Notes: a model not told the origin generated them from the sequence alone. 43,650 nucleotides of DNA from B1-G15 sp964346135 (GCA_964346135.1 CAYFTS010000084.1:1-43650); one strand, 5' to 3'; counted from the first letter of the stretch, positions 14,548-23,249 are shown. Numbers and translations are program-made.

Positions 14548-15672
14548 TTAGAGTGCTTCTGCAACTATCTCAGTGAGGTCGCTGACAGGAAGCAACTGAG
14601 CTTGGCGGCTAGCCTCATCCAGATTAAGACAGCAGAATGGACAGCTTGTGACTAATAGGTCTGCCTTTGTCCGAGACGCTTCCTCCATCCTTGAAACTCC
14701 AATTTTCGATGTTACGTCTGAGAAAGCAGCTTTGACTCCTCCACCAGCTCCACAGCACTGGGAGTTTTCTCGATTATGAGGCATCTCCACCAGTTTCAGA
14801 CCTGGTATACTTAATAAAACATTTCGAGGAGACTCGTATATGTTGAAGCGTCGACCGAGATGACAAGAATCATGAAAAGTAACCTTAAGCCCAACCTGCT
14901 TAGTTAGCTTAAGCTTGCTTGTTTGCAAGAGTTGATTGATAAAATCGCTTATGTGAACTACTTCAAAAGGAAAGTCTTCAACAAGTTTCGGGTAATCCTC
15001 TTTGAGAGTTAAATAACATCCCGGACAAACCGTTACTATTTTTTTAACTCCCAATTCCTTGAAGCTCTTCGTGTTTTGTTGAGCCAGTTTTTTAACGGTG
15101 GGAGTTTGACCCGTTCTCATTAACACGGAACCGCAACAAAGCTCCTGTGCCCCAAGAGTGGTATATTCTACGCCAGCCGCTGCCAAGATTTTTTCAACAG
15201 ACTGCACGATGCTGGGTCTGCGGTAGGATAGGACACAACCCACAAAATATAAGACTTCAGCGCTACTAGGATTTTTGCGCTGGTAGGAGGAAGGTCTTTC
15301 AGCTCTGGGAAGTCCGAAGGGGTTGCCCTCTGCTAATATTTTTTCGGCAATTTTCTGATGCTTGTCAAGCGGCGCTTGCTTTTGTTTCACTAGGCTTTCT
15401 CGAACACATTCGTAAACATCAGTGGTTCGAACTAACGCTGGACATGAAGTTTCGCAAGCTTTGCATAGACTGCAGCAGTAAAGTCTATCCAGAACCGCAC
15501 TTGTGACATTTATGTCGTCTTCTATCAATGACTTGATCAGAATCATTCTTCCACGAGTGCCCCATGACTCGTTCTGTTTTACCTTAAAGACGGGACACTG
15601 GGCTCTGCAGTAACCACACCTAAAACATCGATAAACTTCGATCTCGAGTTCCTCTGGCAGTTTGATGCCCAT
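14548..15672 (-). CDS. GlcF/HdrD-like Fe-S and CCG-domain subunit
   Basis: The 374-residue product has two N-terminal 4Fe-4S clusters (Cys16, 19, 22, 26 and Cys66/67, 70, 73, 77) followed by two CCG domains (VGCVLSYRR...ELCCGS and CHLGRR...CCGAGGG), each able to bind a further Fe-S centre. This is the electron-accepting partner of FAD-linked glycolate or D-lactate dehydrogenases. It starts 1 nt after the stop of the FAD subunit, so both are surely cotranslated. The physiological acceptor (menaquinone, ferredoxin or a thiol/disulfide) cannot be told from sequence. Confidence 0.9.
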   Translation of the reverse strand: MGIKLPEELEIEVYRCFRCGYCRAQCPVFKVKQNESWGTRGRMILIKSLIEDDINVTSAVLDRLYCCSLCKACETSCPALVRTTDVYECVRESLVKQKQAPLDKHQKIAEKILAEGNPFGLPRAERPSSYQRKNPSSAEVLYFVGCVLSYRRPSIVQSVEKILAAAGVEYTTLGAQELCCGSVLMRTGQTPTVKKLAQQNTKSFKELGVKKIVTVCPGCYLTLKEDYPKLVEDFPFEVVHISDFINQLLQTSKLKLTKQVGLKVTFHDSCHLGRRFNIYESPRNVLLSIPGLKLVEMPHNRENSQCCGAGGGVKAAFSDVTSKIGVSRMEEASRTKADLLVTSCPFCCLNLDEASRQAQLLPVSDLTEIVAEAL

Positions 15673-15673
15673 G

Positions 15674-17056
15674 TTAGGCTCCAGCCCATATTTTTCCTGG
15701 ATTAAGAATGTTGTTGGGGTCTATGGCGTTCTTGATTTTTCGCATAACTTCGGTTTCCGAGCTACTGTGTTCCATAGAAAAGAAGGCCGCCTTAGAGAGA
15801 CCTATCCCATGTTCTCCGGAAAGAGTCCCTCCTAGTTCTAGGGCTGCTCTAAATATATCAGCGGTGGCAGCTTCCGCTCTCTTCTCTTCATCTGGGTTCC
15901 TTTCATCATACAGTATAATTGGGTGGAGATTTCCATCTCCAACATGTCCAAACGTAGGAATCAAAACGTTATGTTTCTGTGCAATCTGCTCAATTTTCGT
16001 CAACATCTCTGGAATTCGGCTTGTTGGAACAGTGGCATCCTCGTGCATGCTAGACGGTTTCATGGTAGCTAAAGCTGGACCAGCAGACTTCCTTGCTCGC
16101 CATAAACGGTCGCTCTCTTCCACAGTTTCAGAGACATCAATTCTCGTTGCTTTTTCCATCTTACAAAGTTTACGCGCCTGTCGTATTCTTCTTTTCACCT
16201 CTCCAAGAGATGAACCGTCAAACTCGAAAATTGCCAAAGCAACGCACTCAGGAAACTTCATGTTAATGAACTTGGACACTGCTTCAACCGTTTGTTTGTC
16301 CATAAGCTCTGCAGCAGAGGGAATCAAGTCACTGGTCATAACGCGGAAAATTGCTTTCCCAGCATTTTCCAGAGAGTCGAAGTAGGCAGACATCATAAGT
16401 CTGTACCGCGGCAAAGGAAAGATTCTGAGTCGAGCTCTAGTGATGACACCCAAAGTTCCTTCAGAGCCAATGAATAGGCGAGTGAGGTCGTAACCCGAAA
16501 CTCCCTTCCGAGTTTTTGCACCCGTTTCTATGACTTCGCCGTTCGGCAAGACCACTTGCAACCCGAGGGCCCAGTCTCTGAAAGTTCCATATTTTACCGC
16601 TCGGATGCCTCCAGAAGATTCAGCCATACATCCGCCTATGGTGCATGCCTCTTTGGAGGCGGGGTCTGGGGGAAGAAAAAGCTTGTAGGGTGTCAATTTG
16701 TTGTTTAGGTCTTGCCACACCACTCCGCACTCCACCAGAACTTGCAGGTTGGCGATATCGATTTCCAGAATTTTGTTCATCCTAGTCAGAACTAGGAGGA
16801 TTCCACCCCTTGCGGGAATGGGTCCTCCACTTAGGCACGTTCCAGCGCCCCTTGGAGTTACTGGAACTTTGAGTTTGTTTGCTAACTTCATAATCTCGCT
16901 TACTTGAGACGTGTTTTCGGGCCAAACCACGATGTCAGGCATGCCCACGTTCTCAGAGGCATCACGCGAGTAACACAATAAGTCAACTGATTCGGTGGAA
17001 ACGTTCTTAGCGCCTACAATCTGCTCTAAACGCTTCTTCAACACTGATTCGCTCAC
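15674..17056 (-). CDS. FAD-linked oxidase, GlcD/D-lactate dehydrogenase type
   Basis: The 460-residue flavoprotein oxidises a 2-hydroxy acid, most likely D-lactate or glycolate. The PCMH-type FAD-binding domain shows PVTPRGAGTCLSGG at about 54-67 and IGGCMAESSGG at about 126-136; the C-terminal domain has the substrate-site motifs GHVGDGNLHP at about 365-374 and SGEHGIG at about 409-415. Length is typical. It is the first gene of a two-gene operon with the Fe-S subunit. Exact substrate is not resolved by these motifs. Confidence 0.9.
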   Translation of the reverse strand: MSESVLKKRLEQIVGAKNVSTESVDLLCYSRDASENVGMPDIVVWPENTSQVSEIMKLANKLKVPVTPRGAGTCLSGGPIPARGGILLVLTRMNKILEIDIANLQVLVECGVVWQDLNNKLTPYKLFLPPDPASKEACTIGGCMAESSGGIRAVKYGTFRDWALGLQVVLPNGEVIETGAKTRKGVSGYDLTRLFIGSEGTLGVITRARLRIFPLPRYRLMMSAYFDSLENAGKAIFRVMTSDLIPSAAELMDKQTVEAVSKFINMKFPECVALAIFEFDGSSLGEVKRRIRQARKLCKMEKATRIDVSETVEESDRLWRARKSAGPALATMKPSSMHEDATVPTSRIPEMLTKIEQIAQKHNVLIPTFGHVGDGNLHPIILYDERNPDEEKRAEAATADIFRAALELGGTLSGEHGIGLSKAAFFSMEHSSSETEVMRKIKNAIDPNNILNPGKIWAGA

Positions 17057-17220
17057 TAGGTTGCCCCCGACCTAAATCAACATACATTCGCATTCCATAA
17101 TAAAAATGTTTCAAAGAAGTATTTAGTTTCCTCTGCCTTGAAAGAATCGACATCAACAATTTCACCACAAAAATTTTTAATTCGATTTTTTTCTCTCTTT
17201 CTCTGGAGAGTCTCTGTAAA

Positions 17221-17574
17221 ATGTCGAAGCGAAAAAGGAAGAAACGGTTTTTCGACCTCTTCGATTTTAACGAGGATTTCCCGTTTGGAAAAGAATTGGC
17301 TGAAGGCGGATCAGGATATTCCATCTCAGTAACCTATAACGACACCAGTAAACCCGTGGTTCACGTCAAGACTCGCGGAGACATAGACGTTGCAGAATTA
17401 CGTAGAGACATCGAGCAACAATATCCTGGGGCTAGGATTGAAGGGTTAGAGAAACGTCCTTTAATTAGAGTGGTGGGTGAGGAAAAAGAAGAAAAGGAAA
17501 GAAAATCGGAGAAAAAGAAAAGCAAAACTGAGGATAAGGAGAAGAAAAAGTCATTCATAAGAGTGGTGGATTAA
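17221..17574 (+). CDS. Archaeal conserved small protein with charged tail
   Basis: The 117-residue product begins with a basic patch (KRKRKKRFFD), then a short acidic/aromatic stretch, a compact alpha/beta core at about 33-83 (GYSISVTYNDTSKPVVHVKT, then DVAELRRDIEQQYPGARIEG) and a long Lys/Glu-rich low-complexity tail. The sequence IRVV appears just before the tail (82-85) and again at the very end. The pattern resembles small uncharacterised archaeal proteins; no function is known. It is divergent from the GlcD gene, with the promoters in the 160 nt between. Confidence 0.75.
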   Translation: MSKRKRKKRFFDLFDFNEDFPFGKELAEGGSGYSISVTYNDTSKPVVHVKTRGDIDVAELRRDIEQQYPGARIEGLEKRPLIRVVGEEKEEKERKSEKKKSKTEDKEKKKSFIRVVD

Positions 17575-17668
17575 GAGATAATTGTTGAAGGTTTCGCGCG
17601 AAAATTAGAAGAGAGACACGAGAATGGAATATAATTCATAACTTGTTTTTATACTTGACTGATATAGA

Positions 17669-17685
17669 GTATATATTTTATATAC
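17669..17685 (+). promoter_or_regulatory. TATA-like promoter of the proline-rich small gene
   Basis: The AT-only run TATATATTTTATATAC is a strong archaeal TATA candidate. A start about 26 nt downstream (near 17705) would give a leader of about 35 nt before ATG 17743, and would exclude a translation start at ATG 17687. Confidence 0.5.
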
Positions 17686-17742
17686 TATGAAAGAAGATTC
17701 CCCTTTATATTTGACTATTAAACAGAGTAATAGGGATAAAAA

Positions 17743-17958
17743 ATGCGTAAAGAAAAGACAAGAGCGGCATATCCATATCCAATGCCGCCAAGACGACCCG
17801 AGAGACCGGGAGAGCAGAGGTGGCCATCACCAACTCCACAGCCCATCTTTCCCGCCAAAGACACTGGCAGAGTGCTTAAACAAATACTGAACAGACTGGA
17901 CTCAATAGAAAAGCGACTGGAAGCAATAGAAAAATTGTTGACGGCGCAGACGCGGTAA
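17743..17958 (+). CDS. Small proline-rich, coiled-coil protein
   Basis: The 71-residue product has a basic/proline-rich N-terminal half (YPYPMPPRRPERPGEQR) and a C-terminal helix with heptad pattern (LKQILNRLDSIEKRLEAIEK), which should form a short coiled coil. An AGGGAT stretch lies 6-8 nt before the ATG and a strong TATA box lies upstream. It is convergent with the ABC exporter operon. Such small proteins often act as adaptors, but no partner is indicated. Confidence 0.65.
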   Translation: MRKEKTRAAYPYPMPPRRPERPGEQRWPSPTPQPIFPAKDTGRVLKQILNRLDSIEKRLEAIEKLLTAQTR

Positions 17959-18007
17959 ACGTTGGGAGAGAACATTTTAGAATAAGGAGAGCCGCGCGCA
18001 GTCTTAG

Positions 18008-18874
18008 CTATCCTTTTCTTAGCCCCGTTCGAGCAACCAAGATTCCCGCTAACGAAAGGATTAATGCAAAGCCTATCAGAAACTGGAAGTCCAATGCAAC
18101 TCTTGCCGCATCAAATCCTGCGCTAGAGTGAAGAATAAAAGCTCTTACAGCATTCCCCGCGTATGATATAGGATTGAAATTTGCAACGGATTGGAGCCAT
18201 TCAGGCATCTGGCTTATTGGAAACAAAGCGTTGCTGGCAAACATGAGTGGAAGATTCAGCAGGTTTGCAACGGCTATGACGGTTTCGTGGCTCTTGATTC
18301 GGATTGCAATCGCTAAGAACATTGATGATAGCCCTGAACTTAACAAGAACAAGGCCGCCAATACTCCAAAAAAATCTAAGATTCCGAATGCATCTCCAAC
18401 TTGTAACCCAAAAGCGAAGGCAATGCTAAAGACGAGCAAAGCTTGAAACATGCCTCTAATTACGCTGGAGCTTACCTTTGCAAGTACGATTGATCCTCTG
18501 GGGATTGGCGCTACAAGAAGTTTGTCTAGAAACCCGAATCTTCGATCCCAGACCACTGACATGCCACTGAACATGGCAGTGAACAATACGATAACTGACA
18601 ACATTCCAGCAGACATGTACGTGAAATAGTCTGTTGTTCCCCCGAATGTTTCACTTATCATCTGATTCAGAAGTACAGGCACTTGTTCTCGAAATTGTGG
18701 CGGTAATTGATTCAACAAGTCAGGAGGAACCGAAATCAAACTTGATAGGTTAAACGCTTTTCCGAAAAGACCCAACCAAATAACTGGTTGGATAAACATC
18801 ATGAAAAGCAAAAAGGGATTCTTTATCCACTTCTTAATTTCTCTCCTAGTCAACGCAATTGTTTCACTTATCAT
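18008..18874 (-). CDS. ABC-2 type transporter permease
   Basis: The 288-residue protein is the membrane half of an exporter of the DrrB/NodJ type. It begins with the cytosolic TRREIKKW stretch, then has six membrane segments with a large periplasmic-side loop of about 60 residues after the first, and the family motif near 'WDRRFGFLDKLLVAPIPRGS'. ATG 18874 is chosen because it overlaps the stop of the ATPase gene (ATGA); an in-frame upstream ATG at 18910 is less likely. It works with the adjacent ATPase. Confidence 0.92.
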   Translation of the reverse strand: MISETIALTRREIKKWIKNPFLLFMMFIQPVIWLGLFGKAFNLSSLISVPPDLLNQLPPQFREQVPVLLNQMISETFGGTTDYFTYMSAGMLSVIVLFTAMFSGMSVVWDRRFGFLDKLLVAPIPRGSIVLAKVSSSVIRGMFQALLVFSIAFAFGLQVGDAFGILDFFGVLAALFLLSSGLSSMFLAIAIRIKSHETVIAVANLLNLPLMFASNALFPISQMPEWLQSVANFNPISYAGNAVRAFILHSSAGFDAARVALDFQFLIGFALILSLAGILVARTGLRKG

Positions 18875-19866
18875 CTCTGCATCCTCCTTAAAGTTCTCTT
18901 CCTTCTCCAAATCTCCCCGGTTTCACCTTGAGTTTCTCGTAGTGAGCGTCCAGTGTATTCCAGATAGACTTGGTCAAGAGTTGGCTTAGCCAATGAAACT
19001 CTGCCTATCCTCAGATTCATTTTAAGCAGATTTTCCATTATCTTTGGGAGCGCTTCTTCTCCTTTTGAAACCTTGATTCTATACATATCACCGATTTTCT
19101 TGACATCTTTCACTTGAGGCAGAGAACTTAACGTTTTTATTCTGTCATTCGTTTTTCGGTTAAACTCTAGCTCAATTATGTCTCCACCAAGACTGTCTTT
19201 TAGGTTCGATGGAGTGTCCAAAGCCACAATTTTCCCGTGATCTATGATAGCTATGCGGTCGCAGAGGGCATCTGCTTCTTCCATATAATGAGTCGTCAGA
19301 AACATTGTAATTTTATGCTCATCTCGCAGTTTCTTTATGTAATCCCACATGACGACTCGAGTTTGGACATCCAACCCTAACGTAGGTTCATCCAGAAAAA
19401 GAACTTTTGGATGATGAATCAAGCCTTCAGCAAGTTCAAGACGCTTCCGCATTCCGCCTGAGTAAGTTTCAACTTTCCTTTTTGCAGCGTCAGTTAAGCC
19501 GACAAGACCTAAAGCCTCTGTTATCCTTTCCTTAGCCACTTTGGTTGGAACATGATAAAGCTTTGCTTGAAGCATCATGTTTTCCATGCCCGTGAGGTCT
19601 TCATCAACTGTGAGATCTTGAGGTACTAGGCTAATTATTTCTCTAACCTTTGAGTCTTGCTTTTTAACATCGAATCCACCCACCTGAGCAAATCCTTCGG
19701 TAGGGTTGAGTAAAGTTGTAAACATGTTTATTGTGGTGGTTTTTCCAGCACCGTTGGGACCTAAAAAGCCGAATATTTCACCTTCCTCCACAGAGAAGGA
19801 CACATGATCGACTGCTACGAGGGGTCCGAAACGTTTGGTGAGGTTGTTGGCTTCAATGACATGCAT
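18871..19866 (-). CDS. ABC exporter ATP-binding protein, DrrA type
   Basis: The 331-residue ATPase has Walker A GPNGAGKTT at 36-44, Q-loop VPQD at 81-84, signature YSGGMRKRL at 135-143, Walker B VLFLDE at 155-160 and a switch His (LTTHYMEEAD). The extra 100 C-terminal residues match the DrrA-type (drug/antibiotic exporter) extension. It is the middle gene of a PadR-ATPase-permease operon, which in other archaea and bacteria is induced by the drugs it exports. The substrate is unknown. Confidence 0.95.
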   Translation of the reverse strand: MHVIEANNLTKRFGPLVAVDHVSFSVEEGEIFGFLGPNGAGKTTTINMFTTLLNPTEGFAQVGGFDVKKQDSKVREIISLVPQDLTVDEDLTGMENMMLQAKLYHVPTKVAKERITEALGLVGLTDAAKRKVETYSGGMRKRLELAEGLIHHPKVLFLDEPTLGLDVQTRVVMWDYIKKLRDEHKITMFLTTHYMEEADALCDRIAIIDHGKIVALDTPSNLKDSLGGDIIELEFNRKTNDRIKTLSSLPQVKDVKKIGDMYRIKVSKGEEALPKIMENLLKMNLRIGRVSLAKPTLDQVYLEYTGRSLRETQGETGEIWRRKRTLRRMQR

Positions 19867-19909
19867 GTTCTTTCCTTCTCCTTATTTGAGCTTTGAGGTC
19901 TAACTCTTA

Positions 19910-20419
19910 TCAGTCTTTTAATTTCTTCGCTATATCATTCAATTTTTCAGCGGCTTGCTCTATGGCTTCTTTGGCTTCAGTGGCGGCTTCTTCCGAGTAT
20001 TTTTCACGTAGGCCGTCGAGAAGGTTCCAGCCAGCCATCACCAGTTTTTTTCCTGCTTCGACCAGTTCTCGTGTCTTTTCAGGGTAAATGTTGAACCAGG
20101 GAAGTCCAGGGAAGGGAGGCATGAGAAATCCGAATCTTTCGCGTAGTTCTTCTTTTCTCTTAATATGCTCTTGAAGAAACATTTTGCCTTGCTCAGTGAG
20201 AGAGTAACGTTTGATCCCTGCTTCTTGTTCGGGAATCTCTTCGGCATATCCCTTGTCCTGTAGCCATGCTATGAGGGGATAGATAGAGCCTGGACTTGGT
20301 TTCCAACGTTCATCGGTTCGTTTCTCAATTTCATTCATAATCTCTGAGCCTGACATAGGTTTCTCGTTTAGCAGTCTCAAAACGTAATATCTTAGGAAGC
20401 CCTTTGGTACAGACGCCAT
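19910..20419 (-). CDS. PadR-family transcriptional regulator
   Basis: PadR regulators are winged-helix repressors that often control the adjacent exporter. From ATG 20419 the product has 169 residues: winged helix at about 5-85 (GFLRYYVLRLLNEKPMSGSEIMNEIEKRTDERWKPSPGSIYPL contains the PadR-typical SPGSIYP), then a C-terminal helical dimerisation domain with a coiled-coil end. A second ATG at 20467 would place the start right at the predicted transcription start (leaderless); both are possible. It heads the operon with the ABC ATPase and permease, and a palindrome in its promoter suggests autoregulation. Confidence 0.92.
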   Translation of the reverse strand: MASVPKGFLRYYVLRLLNEKPMSGSEIMNEIEKRTDERWKPSPGSIYPLIAWLQDKGYAEEIPEQEAGIKRYSLTEQGKMFLQEHIKRKEELRERFGFLMPPFPGLPWFNIYPEKTRELVEAGKKLVMAGWNLLDGLREKYSEEAATEAKEAIEQAAEKLNDIAKKLKD

Positions 20420-20467
20420 GTGTCTCATCCAATGTTTGAAAGGAGATGAACACAAATCTATCACCAT

Positions 20468-20502
20468 TGATATCACATGCGATATCAACAGTGACTTATA
20501 AA
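20468..20502 (-). promoter_or_regulatory. PadR promoter: TATA box and operator palindrome
   Basis: A perfect inverted repeat TGATATC-6 nt-GATATCA spans 20468-20487. On the minus strand a TATA box (TTTATAAG, 20502-20495) lies just upstream, so the transcription start, about 26 nt from it, falls near 20470 at the palindrome edge. A repressor bound here would block the polymerase. PadR autoregulation is the natural inference; further exporter genes follow on the same transcript. Confidence 0.6.
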
Positions 20503-20555
20503 CTTTGCTGACACCGATATTATCTCAAAAATCAGCTTTCATGGAATAGTCTAAT

Positions 20556-21548
20556 TTAAGCGGTTTTGAAATGTTCCCATCCTCTGGCTTCTATGGGAAC
20601 TGTTTTTCTTTTTGCTTCAAGAAGCAAATTTTTTTCTTTGGTGACAACTCCGATTTTGATCAGAGACCCATCAACGTGCTCTACAGTCTTCTTCACTTTA
20701 TCCCACAATCTCGGTTTGATGGTGACGAGAAGTTCGTATTCCTCCCCACCGTACAGGCTCAGTTCCGCCGCGTCAAGATGGTGCATCTTTGCGAATTGTT
20801 TTGCTTCAGAGGCTACAGGAAGGCTGTTAATTAGGAATCCTACGTTGCTGGCTACTGAGAGTTCATGGAGACTCCACGCGAGTCCGTCACTGGAGTCGAT
20901 GGAAGCGGTTACAGCTTGAGTTTGAACCAGTGCCAAACCTTCTTTCAATCGTGCATGAGGCACATAAACGGCGTTAATAAACTCTTTTCTGAGTCTTTGT
21001 GGAACAGAAAAACCTTCAAGCAAAATCTTCAGTCCAGAAGATGTTTTGCCAAAAAGTCCTGTGACCGCTACGATGTCGCCAGGAGTTGCGCCACTCCGCC
21101 TCATTAAGCGGCGTTTTTCGCAGATTCCGAAGGCAACGCAATTGATTATTAGGTCGGAGGCTTCGTTGGTGTCTCCTCCTAGAACGTAGGCGTCATATTC
21201 GCGGGCTCCTTCGTTTAATCCCTTGCCGATTTTTTGAATGTCTTTTATGGTGAGGTTTCGAGGAACGCCGACGGATGCAAGTATAGCGAGGGGTTGAACT
21301 CCTTTGGCGGCTAAGTCGCTTATGTTCATGACCACGGCTTTGCGGGCGGCTTGTTGCATCGTCATGCCGGGTGGGACATCGGTTTTTCCAACAAGCATGT
21401 CTGTTTTTATGATGGCGAGTTTTTGGTTTCCGATGTCGATGGCTGAGATGTCGTCTCCGAATGGGACTGATATGTTGGGCATTTGGTCTAGCTGGTCTAG
21501 AATGAGGTTGATTATTTTTCGTTCACCTAACTCTTCCGTTGTACTCAA
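20556..21548 (-). CDS. thiL: Thiamine-monophosphate kinase
   Basis: ThiL phosphorylates thiamine monophosphate to the diphosphate coenzyme. From a TTG at 21548 the product has 330 residues. Visible motifs are FGDDISA near 27-33 (Mg-ATP binding), KTDMLVG near 46-52, AARKAVVMNISDLAAKG near 64-80 (subunit/active site), the GGDTNEA of the AIR-synthase fold near 125-131, and IDSSDGLAWSL near 222-232. A longer frame to ATG 21602 would reach into the tRNA-Thr promoter, so the TTG start (with GGAG about 10 nt upstream) is preferred. No other thiamine gene is adjacent. Confidence 0.92.
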   Translation of the reverse strand: MSTTEELGERKIINLILDQLDQMPNISVPFGDDISAIDIGNQKLAIIKTDMLVGKTDVPPGMTMQQAARKAVVMNISDLAAKGVQPLAILASVGVPRNLTIKDIQKIGKGLNEGAREYDAYVLGGDTNEASDLIINCVAFGICEKRRLMRRSGATPGDIVAVTGLFGKTSSGLKILLEGFSVPQRLRKEFINAVYVPHARLKEGLALVQTQAVTASIDSSDGLAWSLHELSVASNVGFLINSLPVASEAKQFAKMHHLDAAELSLYGGEEYELLVTIKPRLWDKVKKTVEHVDGSLIKIGVVTKEKNLLLEAKRKTVPIEARGWEHFKTA

Positions 21549-21588
21549 CGCTAAGGCTCTCCACAGAATGGTATTGTGTCCGAATGTC

Positions 21589-21601
21589 TTAAAAATATGC
21601 A
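21589..21601 (+). promoter_or_regulatory. TATA-like box of tRNA-Thr
   Basis: CTTAAAAATATGC lies about 23-35 nt upstream of tRNA-Thr on the plus strand, at the expected archaeal TATA distance. It sits inside the N-terminal extension of the longer ThiL frame, which argues against that extension. Confidence 0.5.
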
Positions 21602-21623
21602 TTTACTCCAATTGACTGATGAA

Positions 21624-21697
21624 GCCTCGGTGGCTCAGCTCGGTAGAGCGACAGCCTCGTAAGCTGTTGGTCGCGGGATCGAAGCCCGCCCGAGGCT
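21624..21697 (+). tRNA. tRNA-Thr(CGU)
   Basis: Acceptor GCCTCGG pairs with CCGAGGC, D arm GCTC with GAGC, anticodon arm ACAGC-CTCGTAA-GCTGT gives anticodon CGU (Thr codon ACG), and T arm GCGGG-ATCGAAG-CCCGC is perfect. Discriminator T is followed by an encoded CCA (21698-21700). No intron. Confidence 0.94.
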
Positions 21698-21886
21698 CCA
21701 TTTGACAATTAAACAACTCCCTTAGGCATGTAGAACTATTTAGACATGGTTGTTTCTCCGCGGTAAGGCATACTTTTTGATGTTTGTCAGAATGATTAAG
21801 ACACGCAGTAATGTTTATAAGGGAGAGACGTGAATGAGAAGAAAGACCCATTAAGGGAGGAAGAATGATTTTTGAACATTCAAAAG

Positions 21887-22006
21887 ATGAAACGCCGTGC
21901 TTTACGTTTGAGACAGCTAATTGACTCAAAGGAAAAGCGAAAGACACAGGCGCTCAAAGAATACGCACACCTCATCTGGCTAATCAATACCCATTCAAAA
22001 TCTTAG
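21887..22006 (+). CDS. Small basic protein (tentative)
   Basis: ATG 21887 opens 39 residues rich in Arg and Lys (MKRRALRLRQLIDSKEKRK...) with an aliphatic/aromatic C-terminus, reading in frame from a TTG at 21872. Another tiny frame, MIFEHSKDETPCFTFETAN (21865-21921), overlaps it and has the better ribosome site (GGGAGG, 5 nt upstream), and a TATA-like TTTATAAGG lies near 21814-21822. So the region is probably transcribed, but which frame is translated is unclear. The rest of the 21701-21864 interval holds nothing else recognisable. Confidence 0.3.
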   Translation: MKRRALRLRQLIDSKEKRKTQALKEYAHLIWLINTHSKS

Positions 22007-22007
22007 C

Positions 22008-23105
22008 TCACACGCTCTTATCTTTAATGCTTACTCTGAAGAGAACGAATCCAGCTGCGGTTAGTGCCGCTGCAACGTACATTGTGTATTCAAACCTAAA
22101 CAGTTCAGAGATAACTCCACCTAACAACGCTCCAAACACTCTGGCTAAATTGATCAAAGAACTAAGTATTCCAGAGCAAGTAGCCTTCTCAACGTTGTAT
22201 TTCATCAGATAAAGCAGCGAGCCAACGTAAAGACACGACCAAGAACTACCAAGCAAAACTTGGATTGGAACGAGCTGATAAAAGTTTTGAGCAAGAGTGA
22301 ACGCAAAGAAGGACGTCGACGATAATGCAAGCCCCATGTTGATCAAACTTTTACTCTTGAATCGATCAAGATATGGCATCAGAAAAAATTGTGTTAAAGT
22401 GTTTATGGAATAAATCAGCCCAATCCAAAATTTGTCTCCTCCCAAACTCACAATGTACAATGGGTATATGATCCATATGCAACTGGCTCCAGTGTGTCTT
22501 ATAAAATAGGACAAGTAAACTTGCCAGTTCCTTTTCATCAGTCTCCAAGGGAAGAATGGAACACTGAGACTTGAACCAGCAATATAGGGCATCGTAAAGG
22601 AAACGAAAAATGCCATTAAAAGGCAGGCGGAGGACAAGACAAATGCGCCCCAAAACATGGCTATTAAGCCGGCGGTGAAGTTGCCGATAGCCCAGCCTAA
22701 TGAGGCAAGAGAAGTGAATCTTCCTAAGGAATTTTTTGACTCGTAGACGTAAGCTGTAAGTGCCGCGGGAAACATTCCAATAGAAAGTCCTGCTAAGCCC
22801 CGAGAAAGGGCAAGTAACCAAGGGTCTGCCCAAAAAGGCGCAATGAACGAGGGGTCTGTCAATATCTGCATCAAAAATGTTATGGAGGAGATTCCAAGGC
22901 CAAGGTGGATGAAGAATCTACGGCCGTACACGTCCGAGGCACGTCCAAAAAGGTATGCTGAGGTGAATACAGCGAATCCGTAGACCGCTCCAATCATCCC
23001 TATCTGGGCGTTGCTGGCTCCCAACTCGTCAGCCAAATTGGGAATAAAAAGAAGCGATGCTGAGATGGCTAGGTTAGATAACAGTGCAATAGCATTTGAC
23101 TTCAT
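22008..23105 (-). CDS. MFS transporter
   Basis: The 365-residue protein has about 11-12 membrane segments in two halves. The first loop carries the major-facilitator motif GRASDVYGRRFFIHLG at about 54-69 (GxxxDxxGRR type), and the first helix starts right at the N-terminus. It most resembles small drug/sugar efflux permeases. No ribosome site is obvious at ATG 23105. Substrate is unknown, and no regulator lies adjacent. Confidence 0.9.
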   Translation of the reverse strand: MKSNAIALLSNLAISASLLFIPNLADELGASNAQIGMIGAVYGFAVFTSAYLFGRASDVYGRRFFIHLGLGISSITFLMQILTDPSFIAPFWADPWLLALSRGLAGLSIGMFPAALTAYVYESKNSLGRFTSLASLGWAIGNFTAGLIAMFWGAFVLSSACLLMAFFVSFTMPYIAGSSLSVPFFPWRLMKRNWQVYLSYFIRHTGASCIWIIYPLYIVSLGGDKFWIGLIYSINTLTQFFLMPYLDRFKSKSLINMGLALSSTSFFAFTLAQNFYQLVPIQVLLGSSWSCLYVGSLLYLMKYNVEKATCSGILSSLINLARVFGALLGGVISELFRFEYTMYVAAALTAAGFVLFRVSIKDKSV

Positions 23106-23249
23106 GTTGAATCATCAAAAGTCTCAAGATTAAAAACTTTACTGAAATCTTCTGTAACGGAGCAATGAAGTAATCTGAAGAAACTGGTGATTTCATCTTC
23201 TTCTTAAACATTCATGTCGCCCAAATTCAGATTCTAACTTCATAACTTA

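Noticed and set aside
15708..16385. 225-residue plus-strand open frame
   Set aside because: It is antisense to the FAD oxidase, whose motifs are unmistakable; the frame has no recognisable domain.
22366..22833. 155-residue frame within the MFS gene
   Set aside because: It runs in the same direction but another frame through clear membrane-helix coding sequence; composition is Arg/Cys/His-rich and not protein-like.
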